The notes under the pieces were generated by a model. That model was not told where the DNA came from, made no database searches, and saw only the letters and a program-made list of their open reading frames with translations. Shown in pieces: positions 8,880 through 19,131 of a stretch of 64,000 nt of DNA. Made by a program: the position numbers and the translations under genes. This DNA comes from Anthracocystis setariae (lineage: Eukaryota; Basidiomycota; Ustilaginomycetes; Ustilaginales; Ustilaginaceae): assembly GCA_928724745.1 (NCBI GenBank), contig CAKMXJ010000011.1, positions 310,001-374,000 of the forward strand, written 5' to 3'. Position 1 is the first letter of the stretch. Every line of letters starts with the position of its first letter.

Positions 8880-9019
8880 TGTTGCGCTTCTGAAAGTGTG
8901 CAATGAAGAAAGTATGAAAGTTGAATTTCTGGGGGATTTTCCTGGCCCTTCCCGGCCGGGTTATATATCCGTGATTTTAGCTGGGTTACAAAAATTTTCC
9001 TTATGCGCGTCCTGCAACA
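8880..9019 (-). repeat. Copia 5' LTR (140 bp)
   Basis: Plus-strand sequence starts TGTTGCGC and ends TGCAACA, giving a perfect 6-bp inverted pair TGTTGC/GCAACA. The inner boundary abuts the primer-binding site. A TATATAA box in element orientation sits at 8967-8961. The LTR is very short for a copia element. Confidence 0.82.
8961..8967 (-). promoter_or_regulatory. TATA box in the copia LTR
   Basis: TATATAA in the direction of gag-pol transcription, centrally in the 140-bp LTR. It is the likely core promoter of the element. Confidence 0.6.
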
Positions 9020-9172
9020 CAAATAGGGTCGCGCCGGAGAGGAAAAAAAAAAGGTGGTGCGGCCAATTCCGGAGTGGAGGCGGAAGAAGCTTGCCCAACG
9101 CTTCATTTCTTCTCCTGGACCGTTGTTCGTTTAGTTACCATCATCTATTGTGTACAGACATAAAGCATCAAG

Positions 9173-9709
9173 ATGTTGCTCCGACAGGCACTGCGAAACA
9201 ACTACGTTTTACGGACGCAGCTTCCTCGCTCGTTCGAGGCGCCTTCTCTCCGACCCAATGCTACTTCGGGTAAGTCTGCCTCTGCTGCTGTTGGGTTTGG
9301 ATTTTTTGGCAACTCGCTCACCATTTACTTTGCACTGGTCTGAACTGCAACAGCACCTAGCCAAGCATGGGCTCGATACTCGTCTAGCGACGTATCTAGC
9401 AGTGCTGCTGCTGAGGACCCGGAGGTGCTTCTTCTGGCGAAAGTCAAGTCGGGCATCAAGGAGGCGATGAAGGCCAAGGACTCGCTCACTTCCACGGTGC
9501 TTCGCTCGATCGTGTCGGAACACCAGTACTCGTCCAAGCAGAAGGGAAACCAGGTATCCAAGGTGTCGAAACTCATCGCAAAGGCGATCAAGAGGAGACA
9601 GGATACAGCTAAGCAGTTCAGGGCGGCCAAACCACCAAGGGAGGACCTCGCAGAACAAGAGGAGAAGGAGGCCGCTGTTCTGGAAACCTTGCTTTCCGAA
9701 ACCAAGTAA
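9173..9709 (+). CDS. YqeY/Aim41-like mitochondrial protein, short form
   Basis: Model: exon 1 9173-9269, intron 9270-9353 (GTAAGT...CAACAG), exon 2 9354-9709; 150 aa. The start MLLRQALRNNYVLRTQLPRS is rich in Arg without acidic residues, as expected for a mitochondrial presequence. Residues of the form LLLAKVKSGIKEAMKAKD, followed by a helical Lys/Arg-rich stretch ending ...EEKEAAVLETLL, match the N-terminal helical half of the YqeY family (yeast Aim41). YqeY is related to the tail of GatB, and Aim41's role is uncertain. The protein stops where family members continue with LPEQLSEEEL and a second helical subdomain. I found no convincing further exon, so it is truncated or has a missed 3' exon. 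The copia LTR ends only about 150 bp upstream of the ATG. Confidence 0.75.
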
Positions 9710-10139
9710 ATCCGCATCGCAATACAGACCCCATCACAGAGCAGATTCAGCCTGCCATAGTATGACAACGGGGCCGACACCAGGCTCGGAGCATGATTGA
9801 CTCGGCGCTGTTGCCGAAGAGGATAAAGTGTGAAGGAGGTGAGGTGGCCATGAGCGAGAAAATGATAATGTCAGATTGAAAACTTCACGCATAATTACCC
9901 TCAAGAAATCCAAAGTGGAGCTGTGAACGAGCCAATCCTAACAGCTCAATTTCGACAAAAAAGCACTGCGCCGTACATAACGTCACCTGGCAGTCCATCC
10001 TCACCTCCTCTCATTTGCTGAGTTCGCCAAATCATTTCCACCCTTGCTTCACTCTCATCACCATCGCTGTCACAACCACTCAGTCGACAGCTTACAACCA
10101 CCAGTACCAGGACAAAACTTCTACGCACCATAAGCCGTC
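9710..10139 (+). other. Spacer and HBS1 promoter region
   Basis: About 430 bases without a credible gene. It carries the 3' end of the Aim41-like gene and the 5' leader of HBS1, which is pyrimidine-rich just before the ATG at 10140. Confidence 0.6.
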
Positions 10140-13100
10140 ATGTCGAGGCATCGTGCAGTACGAAACTTGGACCTCGACGAAGAGCTCGCCGAGGACGACT
10201 ACTACGATGAAGACCCCTACGACAACCTTTCCCCCGAGGACAACGATGCCATGAGCCAAGCCTATTCGCAAACCATCGATGTTCTCGGACCGCTCACCAC
10301 CAATGGCTTTACCGAACGCGAGATCAAGGACATTCTCTGGGATGCCTACTTTGACGTCGACTCCGCCGTCACTCAACTGGTCGAAGAGAAATCCCGTCGC
10401 GAAGCCAAAGCCGAACGCGATCGTCAAAAGCAAGGTAAGTAACATGCGCTACAGAAAGGCTGGCTCGGTTTCCCTCCTTCCCCATTCCCCTTTTTTTTCC
10501 ACCACTTTTTGCAGGACGAGAGCGGTGGAGCGGAACAGGGACGGCCGAGCACGGTGCTTGAAAGATGTGTGCAGAACAAGCCCCGATCTGAAACGCCTAT
10601 GTTCGACCTTCCCTTTCCACCAAAATCTACCACAGAGAGCAGAGACATGCAGGTCGATTATGAGGATCAAGGCCCCACAATACAGGCCTTCAAAGAGTTG
10701 TCGTTGCAAAGAGACAGAAGGGCAGAGATACGCGCTGGAAGAGGGATGCCAAGGAGTCGTGCACAGGGAATGAGAGGGCTCGCAACCGGTGGTAGGGCGG
10801 GGATGGCCAAGCGCAATCTTGCTGAAACGGCACCACACTTTGTCAAGGCTGGTCCCTCGAATGCTGCTGCCTCGTCAACTGCCATGCCACCAGTCAAGAC
10901 TATGTCAAAACTTTCGGCGTTGGCAGCGAGGTCGAGCGCCAAGCGACCCGCCGAGAACCCTCCTCCGGCAGCAGATAGAGCAAGACCCGCATCTCCAGCA
11001 CTGAGCAGCCATTCTGGCGTCGCCGAGCCCATCTCTGGCCGCCGTGTTGATCCTGCGCCCGCCCCCACAAGCAAGCTCGCAGCTCTCGCAGCTGCTCGGA
11101 GCAGTGCCAAAACAGTCGCATCCACACAAGCCCCCGCGCCTCCACAGGAAACCACCAAAGCAGCGGCAACAGCACCAGTCCAGGCACAAGCCAAACCGCT
11201 ATCCAAGCTGCAGCAACGCATGCTTGCCAACAAGCAGCAGCGTAGCAAAGCTACACCAGAGGCAGAGCAGGCAGCAGCCGCCGAAGAAGCTAGAGCGCGT
11301 CCACGTACTTGCTACGGCTCAGAGTTACCCATTTCGTGTCTGTTCCCCACCGCAGAGCCTGACGACCCGGCACCGACTCGATCGCATGCTTCGTTGTTGT
11401 CCGTCAGCGCGATCGCGGGGTCAGCCAGAGATGCCACGGATCAGCTGGTGGCGCCCTTGTTGAGACTGCGGACAGTGCCGGGAGGCTCTCCGTTTGCTCT
11501 TTACGTGGAAGGTGGCGCAATAGAGGATGTCACGCCGCAGATGGAGCTGGTGAAAAAAGCGTTCTCCGGGCCTAGCCCGGATGACGTGGTGATGAAAGCT
11601 AGGGAAGGCACCAGGCTTGGAGCCAAGTGATCGGATCCGTCGCCAGCACTGCTTGTTAGAGACGGATGGGAGTACTCACATAACTTCTACTATCCTGCAT
11701 ATCCAATTCAAACAGCCAAGAAAGCTGCCGCAGCAGCAAGTGCGCCAGCCTCTGGAACGTCGACCCCTCTTCGCCGCAAAGCGGCAACGACGCAAGCCTC
11801 GAAAGTGGCCGGAAGCGGAGTCAAGCCGTCTGGCACCACAGTATCTCAACTGCGCAACGAAATCGAATCGCTCGACATCCACAACAAAGCGGCGTCGTCG
11901 GCGGGTTCGGCGTCGTCGGCGCAACCTTCGGCGGTGTCGACGCCGATGGGCCTTGCGCACGAGCGCATTATCGAAGAGCATCGAAGACGCGAGCGCGAGG
12001 GCAAGGCCGAACTTTCGCTCGTCGTGGTCGGACATGTAGATGCGGGCAAGTCGACGCTGATGGGACGCATGCTGTTGGAGTTGGGAAGTGTGTCGCAACG
12101 CGAATATTCGAGCAACGAGCGTGCTAGTCAGAAGATCGGGAAGGGCAGCTTTGCGTATGCATGGGCGCTCGACTCGTCCGAGGAGGAAAGGCAGAGAGGC
12201 GTGACGATCGATGTGGCGCAGGATTGTTTCTCGACGGCGAATAGGACGTTTACGTTGCTCGATGCTCCGGGTCATCGTGATTTTATTCCCAACATGATCT
12301 CGGGTGCCGCGCAGGCGGATTCGGCTCTGCTCGTGGTGGACTCGATCCAGGGCGCATTCGAGGCCGGGTTTGGTGCCAATGGGCAGACCAGGGAACATGC
12401 GCTGCTGGTGCGCAGTTTGGGTGTGCAGCAGCTCGTCGTGGTCGTCAACAAGCTCGATGCCGTCGGGTACAGTCAGGAGCGGTACGACGAGATCGTCGCT
12501 AAGGTGCGACCCTTCTTGGCATCGTGTGGATTCGATGCGGGTAAACTCAAATTTGTACCCTGTGGTGGATCGGTGGGGGAGAATCTTGCTGTGAGGCAAC
12601 AGGGTGGGGCGCTGGAGGAGTGGTACAAAGGGCCGACGCTGGTGGAGATCCTCGATACGCTCGAGCCACCGGCGAGGTTGTTGGATGGGCCGTTGCGGTT
12701 GCCTGTGACGAATGTGTTTAGGGGTCAGACGGCGGTGGCGTCTGGGGTGGCGGTGTCGGGCCGCGTGGTTTCGGGGATTGTTCAGATCGGCGATCGGATT
12801 CGGCCGGTGCCTGGCGATGAGTCGGGCATCGTGCGTGCGATCGAGGTGGATACAGAGTCGGTTCCTTGGGCGGTGGCCGGTGCGAATGCGACGGTGTATC
12901 TGTCTGGTATCGATCAGATCCAGCTTTCGGTGGGGTGTGTTTTGTGTTGGCCCATCAGTCCGATTTCGTTGTGCGATTGGTTCTTGGCTCAGATCCTGGT
13001 CTTTGACCCCACGTATCCGCTCGTGGCAGGCACCAGTGTCGAGCTCTTCCACCACTCGGCCAACGTCGCTGCGGTGTTGAGCGAGCTGGTGAGTGTCGTG

Positions 13101-13325
13101 GATAAGGGCACGGGCGCGGTGGTGAAGAAGAAGCCGAGGGTGTTGACCAAAGGTTGTACAGCGGTGGTGAGGGTGAGTGTCAAGGCCGGTGGGATGGCAG
13201 GTCAGAGTAGTGGCGTGGCGTTGGAAGATGCAAAGACGAACAAGGAGATGGCCAGGGTGTTGATCAGGATGAACGGCGAAACCGTGGCGGCCGGGATTGT
13301 TGTAGAGACTCATTCCACTCAGTAG
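10140..13325 (+). CDS. HBS1: Hbs1, translational GTPase of ribosome rescue (splicing unresolved)
   Basis: Hbs1 works with Dom34/Pelota to split stalled ribosomes in no-go and non-stop decay. Exon 1 (10140-10434, then GTAAGT) encodes the small acidic Hbs1 N-domain (YDNLSPEDN...ALxxTNGFTEREIKDILWDAYFDV). The middle block (about 10636-11626) has SKLSALAARSS, SKLAALAAARSS and SKLQQRMLANKQ motifs and ends PSPDDVV...GTRLGAK. The last block (about 11716-13325) is the EF-1alpha-like GTPase: G1 GHVDAGKST, G3 DAPGHRD, G4 NKLD. An acceptor at 10635 keeps frame from exon 1; the better-looking one at 10514 does not. The second junction is unsolved: donor GTGATC at 11627 with acceptor AACAG at 11715 leaves the GTPase out of frame, and the middle block has an in-frame stop at 11628-11630. 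Confidence 0.85.
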
Positions 13326-13425
13326 GCAATGCACAAAACAACGGTGAAATTGATGGAACGAGGTGAGATTGTAAGCATGGAGGTTGAAGGTGCGGTGTGA
13401 GAGGGATGGATTGGGTTGGGTTTTT

Positions 13426-14988
13426 CTACCAGTCGAGAGACGATTCGAGTTTTAGGGTATCGGATGGTTCGTGTTTGATGTGTGGCGATGTTTCGAGGTC
13501 AGCGATGTGCATTTGGGATGGGGGTTGGAGGTCGAGTTGGATGTCGACTTTGGCAGATGCGTCTGATTCGGACTTGACCCAATTCAGCTCCTCCTGCATA
13601 GCCTCGTCGGCATTGGTGAGCAGTTCCACCTTGATCCTCTTGTCGATACTCTTCTGATCCACGTTTCTGCGACTGGGACATAGTCTGGCTTTGCCCACTT
13701 GGCACAGATCGCATCTGGGACCGATAGGAACGCAAACCACCTGGCCGAAGCCGACAAGTAGACGGTTGATTTTAGCGTGCAATTCGGATGGAAGCCAACT
13801 TTGCAGGTTGAGTCGAGTTTGTTCGGGTGTGGTGGTTTTGTGCCAGCCCAAACGGTTGGTGAGCCGATGCACGTGGGTGTCGACGCCGATACCGATTTGA
13901 ATGCCCATGGAGCTTAGGGCGAGGAAAGCCATCTTGGGTCCAACGCCCGGTAGCGAACAAAGTTCATCGACAGTACGTGGAACATCGCCATTGAAGTCGC
14001 TTTGAAGGATGCGCGCCGCTGACTTCAAATAACCCGTCTTGCGACGCCAAAAGCCAACCTTGGCGATGCACGACGAGATGGTCTCGTCGTCAGCTTCGAG
14101 CAGGCTTTGAAGACAGAGGCCATTGGCAAGTGTGCGTTGGAGATTGTAAACCGCTTCGGCGGTGATGGGGTCTTTGGTTTGCGACGAGAGCATGAGCGAA
14201 ACGAGTGTAGCGAGGCGTTCGCGTTTGGCAGAGTCTTGAGGTGACTCGTCTTTGCGCCATGAGTCGGCGCGTCGGTCTTGCCGGCCGTTTTCTTCACAGC
14301 CCATGGTGTCGACGGGAGCGACGATGCGGGCGCGTTGTTTGGCGAGCAGATTGTAGACGGTCTCCCAGTTTTTGGGCGCTGGATGGGCTTCGTGCGCTTC
14401 GAGGTTGACCTTGATGGGCTTTTTGGTGGGTTTGCGAGGCGAGACATCGAAGGGAGAGGCGGCGGGTTTCTTGACTTTGGAGGGAGACGAGATCGGGGTG
14501 GTGGTATCGGAGGACTCGGCCTTGACTGTGTTGCGTTTGCGTTTGAGAGGAGTGGAAGCTTTAGCTCTGGCTTTGGCTTTGGAAGCGTTGGAGAAGGAGG
14601 GTGTGGAAGGGTCGCTTTCGTTTGCAGAATCGGCTGCTTGATGTTCGGGAAAGTCGGAACCAGAAGCGGAATCAGAGTCAGAGACGCTAGAAGGGGTTTG
14701 CGATCTTGATCGTTTCGCTGAGGTTCGGATGGATCTGTTGTGTTGTGTGGCGGTGAAGGAGGTACTTGAAGTCGCTTGGGAAGTGGAGGATAAAATCGAA
14801 CTTGCAAGGGCAGCTGATCGTCTTCGCAACGAGTACCTTGATCCAGATGTTGCCAGAGCCGCTGCTATGACAGCATCACCATCGACGCCTTGGACATGGT
14901 CGCCATTTGTTTGAATACCGACATTGCCATTGATACCATTAGACACGGCCATAGGGGTGGGAGCGAAAAGTCGGCGTCGTGTGGACAT
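13426..14988 (-). CDS. NTH1: Endonuclease III-like DNA glycosylase/AP lyase (Nth1)
   Basis: Bifunctional base-excision-repair enzyme that removes oxidised pyrimidines and nicks abasic sites. The start chosen is ATG at 14988 (MSTRRRLF), giving 520 aa; the frame opens further upstream but that part is not conserved-looking. The N-terminal half is a long Ser/Lys-rich, probably disordered tail with nuclear-localisation-like clusters. The catalytic part is in the C-terminal half: helix-hairpin-helix LCSLPGVGPKMAF with the catalytic Lys, catalytic Asp in GVDTHVHRLTNRLGW, and an iron-sulfur loop C-x6-C-x2-C-x7-C (VCVPIGPRCDLC...LC). The last spacing is longer than the usual x5. A tail of about 70 residues follows. 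It is convergent with HBS1, only 100 bp apart. Confidence 0.92.
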   Translation of the reverse strand: MSTRRRLFAPTPMAVSNGINGNVGIQTNGDHVQGVDGDAVIAAALATSGSRYSLRRRSAALASSILSSTSQATSSTSFTATQHNRSIRTSAKRSRSQTPSSVSDSDSASGSDFPEHQAADSANESDPSTPSFSNASKAKARAKASTPLKRKRNTVKAESSDTTTPISSPSKVKKPAASPFDVSPRKPTKKPIKVNLEAHEAHPAPKNWETVYNLLAKQRARIVAPVDTMGCEENGRQDRRADSWRKDESPQDSAKRERLATLVSLMLSSQTKDPITAEAVYNLQRTLANGLCLQSLLEADDETISSCIAKVGFWRRKTGYLKSAARILQSDFNGDVPRTVDELCSLPGVGPKMAFLALSSMGIQIGIGVDTHVHRLTNRLGWHKTTTPEQTRLNLQSWLPSELHAKINRLLVGFGQVVCVPIGPRCDLCQVGKARLCPSRRNVDQKSIDKRIKVELLTNADEAMQEELNWVKSESDASAKVDIQLDLQPPSQMHIADLETSPHIKHEPSDTLKLESSLDW

Positions 14989-15407
14989 GCTGCCTACCAC
15001 GGCACTGGTTGTTCGAAGCACGGCGGCTGTTATAATGACGGTTGAGCAGGGAGTGAGAGAGGTAGGAGAGGAGTGTGAGGGGCTGATAGGTTTGAGTGAT
15101 GTGGGGTAAAGATGTAGCTGAGTGTGGGTGGCAAAAAGGGTAGAACAGTTGCAGGATGCAGTTGTTTCTTGTTTTATAATACAGTAAGGGTCCACGCGTG
15201 CGGTGCTCATTTTTCATAATCTTGCAGCGCACAATTGTTGAGCATTCCAACATGGCAAAGCTGCCACAGTAGACTAACTCTCCATACACTGCTCGAATGA
15301 GTCTCAGCAGAACAGTGAGCAAACAGTCGAGCTGAACAATTTTGTTTGGTATAACCCGTACCAAATCCACAACCCAATTTACATGGCTCTGTGTGAGAGA
15401 GAACAAA
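14989..15407 (-). other. NTH1 upstream region / URA3 downstream region
   Basis: About 420 bases between two tandem minus-strand genes. It is open in the NTH1 frame up to 15210, but I see no conserved coding feature. An AT-rich stretch (TTTTATAATACAG near 15172) may belong to the NTH1 promoter. Confidence 0.5.
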
Positions 15408-16256
15408 CTACTGCGCAAGCCGAGCGAGGTAGGCGTCCCAGCCAGCCTTCTTGTACCTCTCACCTTGCTCCCTCACTTTTTCAAACGCCTTGCTCTTGTC
15501 CGCCTTGGCTTGGTCGGTCATCAGAGGCCCATAGATTCCTCGACCGACAATGATGACATCGCATCCACATTTTCGGACGACCTCGTCTGGCGTCCTGTAT
15601 TGTTGGCCTAGGCTGTCGCCCTTGACATCGAGCGCCACACCAGGCGTCAAGATGAGCAAGTCCTTGTCGGTGTTGGGACCGTTTTTTTCGTCGACACGAG
15701 ACATGGCGATGAAACCGCAGATAAAGCCAGTCGTGTCGGATTTGGCCGCATCGACGCAGGCCTGCGTGTAGCTGCCCACGGTGAGCGCTCCGGCCGAAGA
15801 CATTTCGGCGAGCAGAAGCAAGCCTCGACCCAGCGGTTGGCCCACCTTTGCAAGTCCAGTGATGACCGAAGGACCAGGGACAAGGTGAGCATTGGTGATG
15901 TGAGACCACGAAGCGATCTTGTGCACTCCTGCCGAGTATTGGAGGCTGGCAGTGTTGCCAATGTCGGCAAACTTCCTGTCCTCGAAGATGAGGAAGTCGT
16001 GCTTTTCACTCAACGCCGTGAGCTTGTGCACCAGATCCATATCAAAGTCCTCGACAATGTCGATGTGCGTCTTGACCAGGCAAACATTGGGGCCAACCGC
16101 ATCGCAGACGTCCAAGAGATCCTGCTTGTTGGTAACATCCACCGAGACCGAAAGGTTGGTGTGTTTGCGAGCCATGCATTCGAGAAGTGCCTTGGCGGCG
16201 GGGTTGGTGTGAGCAGCTGCTCGCTCGGCGTAGGTCTTGAGGGTGATGCTCGACAT
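15408..16256 (-). CDS. URA3: Orotidine 5'-phosphate decarboxylase
   Basis: Last step of de novo UMP synthesis: OMP to UMP plus CO2, cytosolic. The 282-aa single-exon protein has the usual length for fungal monofunctional enzymes (pyr6 in Ustilago). Catalytic residues are all present: D40 in SVDVT, K62 in LVKTH, and the D93-x-K95-x-x-D98 triad in [10 protein letters not shown]. The phosphate-gripping region near the C-terminus (GRGIYG) is present too. The start [16 protein letters not shown] is the typical fungal N-terminus. It is divergent from MRP51 across a 362-bp intergenic region. Confidence 0.97.
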   Translation of the reverse strand: MSSITLKTYAERAAAHTNPAAKALLECMARKHTNLSVSVDVTNKQDLLDVCDAVGPNVCLVKTHIDIVEDFDMDLVHKLTALSEKHDFLIFEDRKFADIGNTASLQYSAGVHKIASWSHITNAHLVPGPSVITGLAKVGQPLGRGLLLLAEMSSAGALTVGSYTQACVDAAKSDTTGFICGFIAMSRVDEKNGPNTDKDLLILTPGVALDVKGDSLGQQYRTPDEVVRKCGCDVIIVGRGIYGPLMTDQAKADKSKAFEKVREQGERYKKAGWDAYLARLAQ

Positions 16257-16618
16257 GCTGACTGCCTACGTTGGACAAAGCGAAAGCAAGGCGGGGGCGG
16301 CCGATGCGGATGATCGACAGAGGAAAGGAAGCAAACAAGATTTGGTGGACAGCAGCAATTATTTAAATTACTAAATTGGACGGCGCAACATTTCACAAAA
16401 TTCTTATCGCACGAAAAGAAAGAAAGAGAAAAAAAAAAGGCGACAACGACAACGACAACGACGAGTGCGGCTCACGTGCAGCGCTTCTAAGAAGAAAGAA
16501 AGGCACCGTCTCGGATCACCTGGAAGCACTAGTCTACATCATCATCATTCCACACACCCACCATCTCTTATCGTCCATCTTCACCTTTAACTGGCTTAGC
16601 CCATTGTGCGTCTCAACA
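16257..16618. other. Divergent promoter region URA3 / MRP51
   Basis: A 362-bp bidirectional region. It contains an AT-rich block (TTATTTAAATTACT near 16358-16371), a purine run and a short CGACAA repeat (about 16440-16461). Confidence 0.6.
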
Positions 16619-18364
16619 ATGGCAGCCAACACCGCCACTTCGGCGCCAAATCACTTCTCTAAACTCCTCCGCCAAGCACGAATCTCGTCCTTCGATCCAG
16701 CTGTACCCCAGGTCTACACTGCACCCCCCGCTTATGCCGCTCGTGGAGAATGGGGCATGAAGCGACCACTTCCTTCGTCCTCTGCCACCATCTTTGGCTC
16801 GTCTTCCGGCTCGGCCGCTTATCCTGGTGCGCTTCGTTACCTCGAGGTTTCGCAGCTCGACACAGCTGAGGGTCAAACCAGCTGGAGGGAGAGGGAAAAG
16901 GAAACCCTCTTCGTCAAGAGGTGGGCCGAGGCGGATACAAAGCTCCACATCACAAAGCCTGATACCGGAGGAGGTCACCCTTTCACCGATCCTGGCTCCT
17001 GCGGTCCTCGTCCAGCAACCACCTACCTCCAATCCACCGAGAGGTACTTCCCCTCCGACATTCCCGGTCCCATCGAGCTTACTCCCGAGCAAGCCGCTAA
17101 CGAGGACCCAAAGGCGCAAGAAGCACGCATCTACAACAACAAATGGCGTAGCCTCATGAAACATCATGCCGCACGCGGTGTTGCCGATCCCGCCTACAAG
17201 GGTCTCGATTTCCTCGGTGATCAAACCGCTTCTCGCGCCTTCGGTTTCGATGCCGACAAATTCACCACTCGACCTAGGATGATGACCAACTACAACGCGC
17301 TCAGCGAAAAGCAATTCGACAAGTTTGTCTCCAAAATCAGACTCCAGAGGGAGTCGTGGAAGAAAATCTTTGGCAACAAGGACAAGGCTCGCGTGTTGGG
17401 CCTCATTCGTAAACGTCAGGAAAAGGTGTACGCCGACGCGCTGCGAGTTTACGAAGAAGCCGAACGAAGGGGTGCCACCAAGGAGCCTTTGCCCGAGATC
17501 AACCCTGAGGCTGAATTCGAAAAATTGACTCTGGATGAAATCGACATGCTGGAGCAGTCGCGCGATATGGACGCTACTAGGAATGCCTTTAGGATGCTCG
17601 CGGATCAGACAATTCACACGACTTGCAAACAGCAATCCGAGGCTCTTCCCGGTTTGAGTCAGCCCACCACAATGCATCCACACGCAGGCTTGCAGTACTC
17701 GCAGCCCGATGCCATCTACTCTTCGCTTCTCGCCGCGCCTCTTCCCGGTCGCGTCATCCACGAAGTTTCTTCGAAATCCGATCGCGAACTTCGCAAATTT
17801 GCAAAGATCCCCGATGGAAGGAGTATCCTCGTGGGTGGTCATGTTAGCTACCTCCATGCTCCGTTGCGCTCGCAAGCTCCTCCCACGATTGACTGGAGTC
17901 GTCAGGAGCCTAAGCAGGGCACCGCTTTGTTCAGGATCGTCGATGCCTACCGTACCTCGAACCTTACTCTGGGTTCGGGCATGCATAAGGATATGCTGGC
18001 GCCGCGCAATGATCTTGGATACATCCGTTCCAATGTCGAGTTGATCAAGACCGATGCGCAGGGCGAGGCGATGACCAAGGTGGCGCCTATCGGAAGTTCC
18101 AAGTGGGTTGGGCAGAGTGTTCAGGATCCCGACAGGCCCGTTCGTCGTGCGTTGGGAGCGCTTGGCGTAGCTCCAACCGGCGATGGGAACAGGGAAATGG
18201 GTCTCGGTGCTATGTCGAATTTCATGGTAAAGAATCAAGGTCAGAAACAGACGAGGTTGGGTCGTAAACCTCAGCAACAACTACGACACCAGCAACTCCG
18301 CGATGACAACCAAGCACAATCGGATCCCACCAAGAAGATGTTTGACAACCTCGACTCGCTAGTT

Positions 18365-18395
<31 letters not shown>

Positions 18396-18406
18396 GTGGC
18401 TTTTAG
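16619..18406 (+). CDS. MRP51: Mitochondrial small-subunit ribosomal protein Mrp51
   Basis: Fungal mitoribosome small-subunit protein, bS1m-like, involved in initiation on mitochondrial mRNAs in yeast. The recognised signature is at the N-terminus: FSKLLRQARISSFDPAVPQVYTAPP followed by RGEWGMKRPLP, which is diagnostic of the Mrp51 family. The start is ATG 16619; the frame is open upstream but only low-complexity sequence lies there. At 595 aa it is long, as in other basidiomycetes. It ends in an Asn homopolymer encoded by an AAC repeat just before the stop. No intron is visible. Confidence 0.88.
18364..18395 (+). repeat. (AAC)n microsatellite coding poly-Asn
   Basis: About eleven AAC units encode the poly-Asn tail of Mrp51, four codons before the stop. 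Such a tract is likely to vary in length between strains. Confidence 0.9.
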
Positions 18407-19131
18407 AAAACTCAACCCCCATCTTGTGCGCGTTTCCAGAATAGATCCTTTCTCCACACTTGTTGTATTTGCGGTTGCGGTCAAAAAAATTGTAAACTTT
18501 TGTTCCGCCTCCATCGTTCCAAGTCACCTTCTCGATCTCGCTCTCACATTCGATCACTTGAGTCTTGCTTCCTTCAATTCCACCCACATCTATTCAGCTC
18601 GTCACTCACACACACACACACATACACGGCGCACTCGCTCAAATACAGGGAAAAAAAGGGTGAGGGTTGACTATCTTGTTCCCACCCAAAGTCTTTTGCA
18701 CCAAGGACACCGCCCTTCCAGTCCCAACTTTCCCTTCCCATATCGCCCCAGCCACACTCGACCAATCCAATCTCCACCTCAATTCATCCTGCTCAAGCAC
18801 AGATCCAACAAACCAAAACCCAAAAAAAAAGAGAGAGAGAATGTGATGTTGCAGGTTTCATCAACAGAAACTCAACCATGATCAACATTGATATGATGCG
18901 CAATGCCTCACATGCGAAAACAAGTAAAAGAGAGGCAGCTAGTTATGTGTGCGTTTTTGGTATGACGAGAAGAAAAAAAAAGAAAAAAAAAAATTGGAAA
19001 GGCCAACAAGGTACCGCGAAGCGCGAAAGGTCAGACAGAACCACGGAGCGAAGGGAATGCGCGGATATCTACACATGAGAAGCGGTACGTGGCCGAAAAA
19101 ATACAGAGACCAAAGGATAGAGAGACAGGCT
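18407..19131. other. Convergent spacer MRP51 / cyclin gene
   Basis: About 725 bases with no credible gene. It holds a (CA)n run (about 18607-18622), several A-rich tracts near 18820-18840 and 18970-18992, and pyrimidine-rich sequence. Confidence 0.65.

Larger units (their letters stand above)
5585..9019 (-). mobile_element. Ty1/copia retrotransposon, 5' portion, interrupted by the gypsy element
   Basis: Minus-strand element with a 140-bp 5' LTR (9019-8880), a primer-binding site directly after it, a leader of about 120 bp and one long gag-pol frame. The element stops at 5585 where the gypsy LTR begins; RNase H and the 3' LTR must lie beyond the left edge. CAAAT at 9020-9024 is the expected target-site duplication. 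The sequence is saturated with the palindrome TGCGCA, unlike the flanking host genes. The frame is intact up to the interruption, so the copia copy may have been recent when it was hit. Confidence 0.93.

Noticed and set aside
11676..13334. A 552-aa minus-strand frame over the HBS1 GTPase
   Set aside because: Mirror of a strongly conserved plus-strand GTPase with all G motifs; the minus product is Arg/His low complexity.
16613..18280. A 555-aa minus-strand frame over MRP51
   Set aside because: Shadow frame; the plus strand has the Mrp51 signature.
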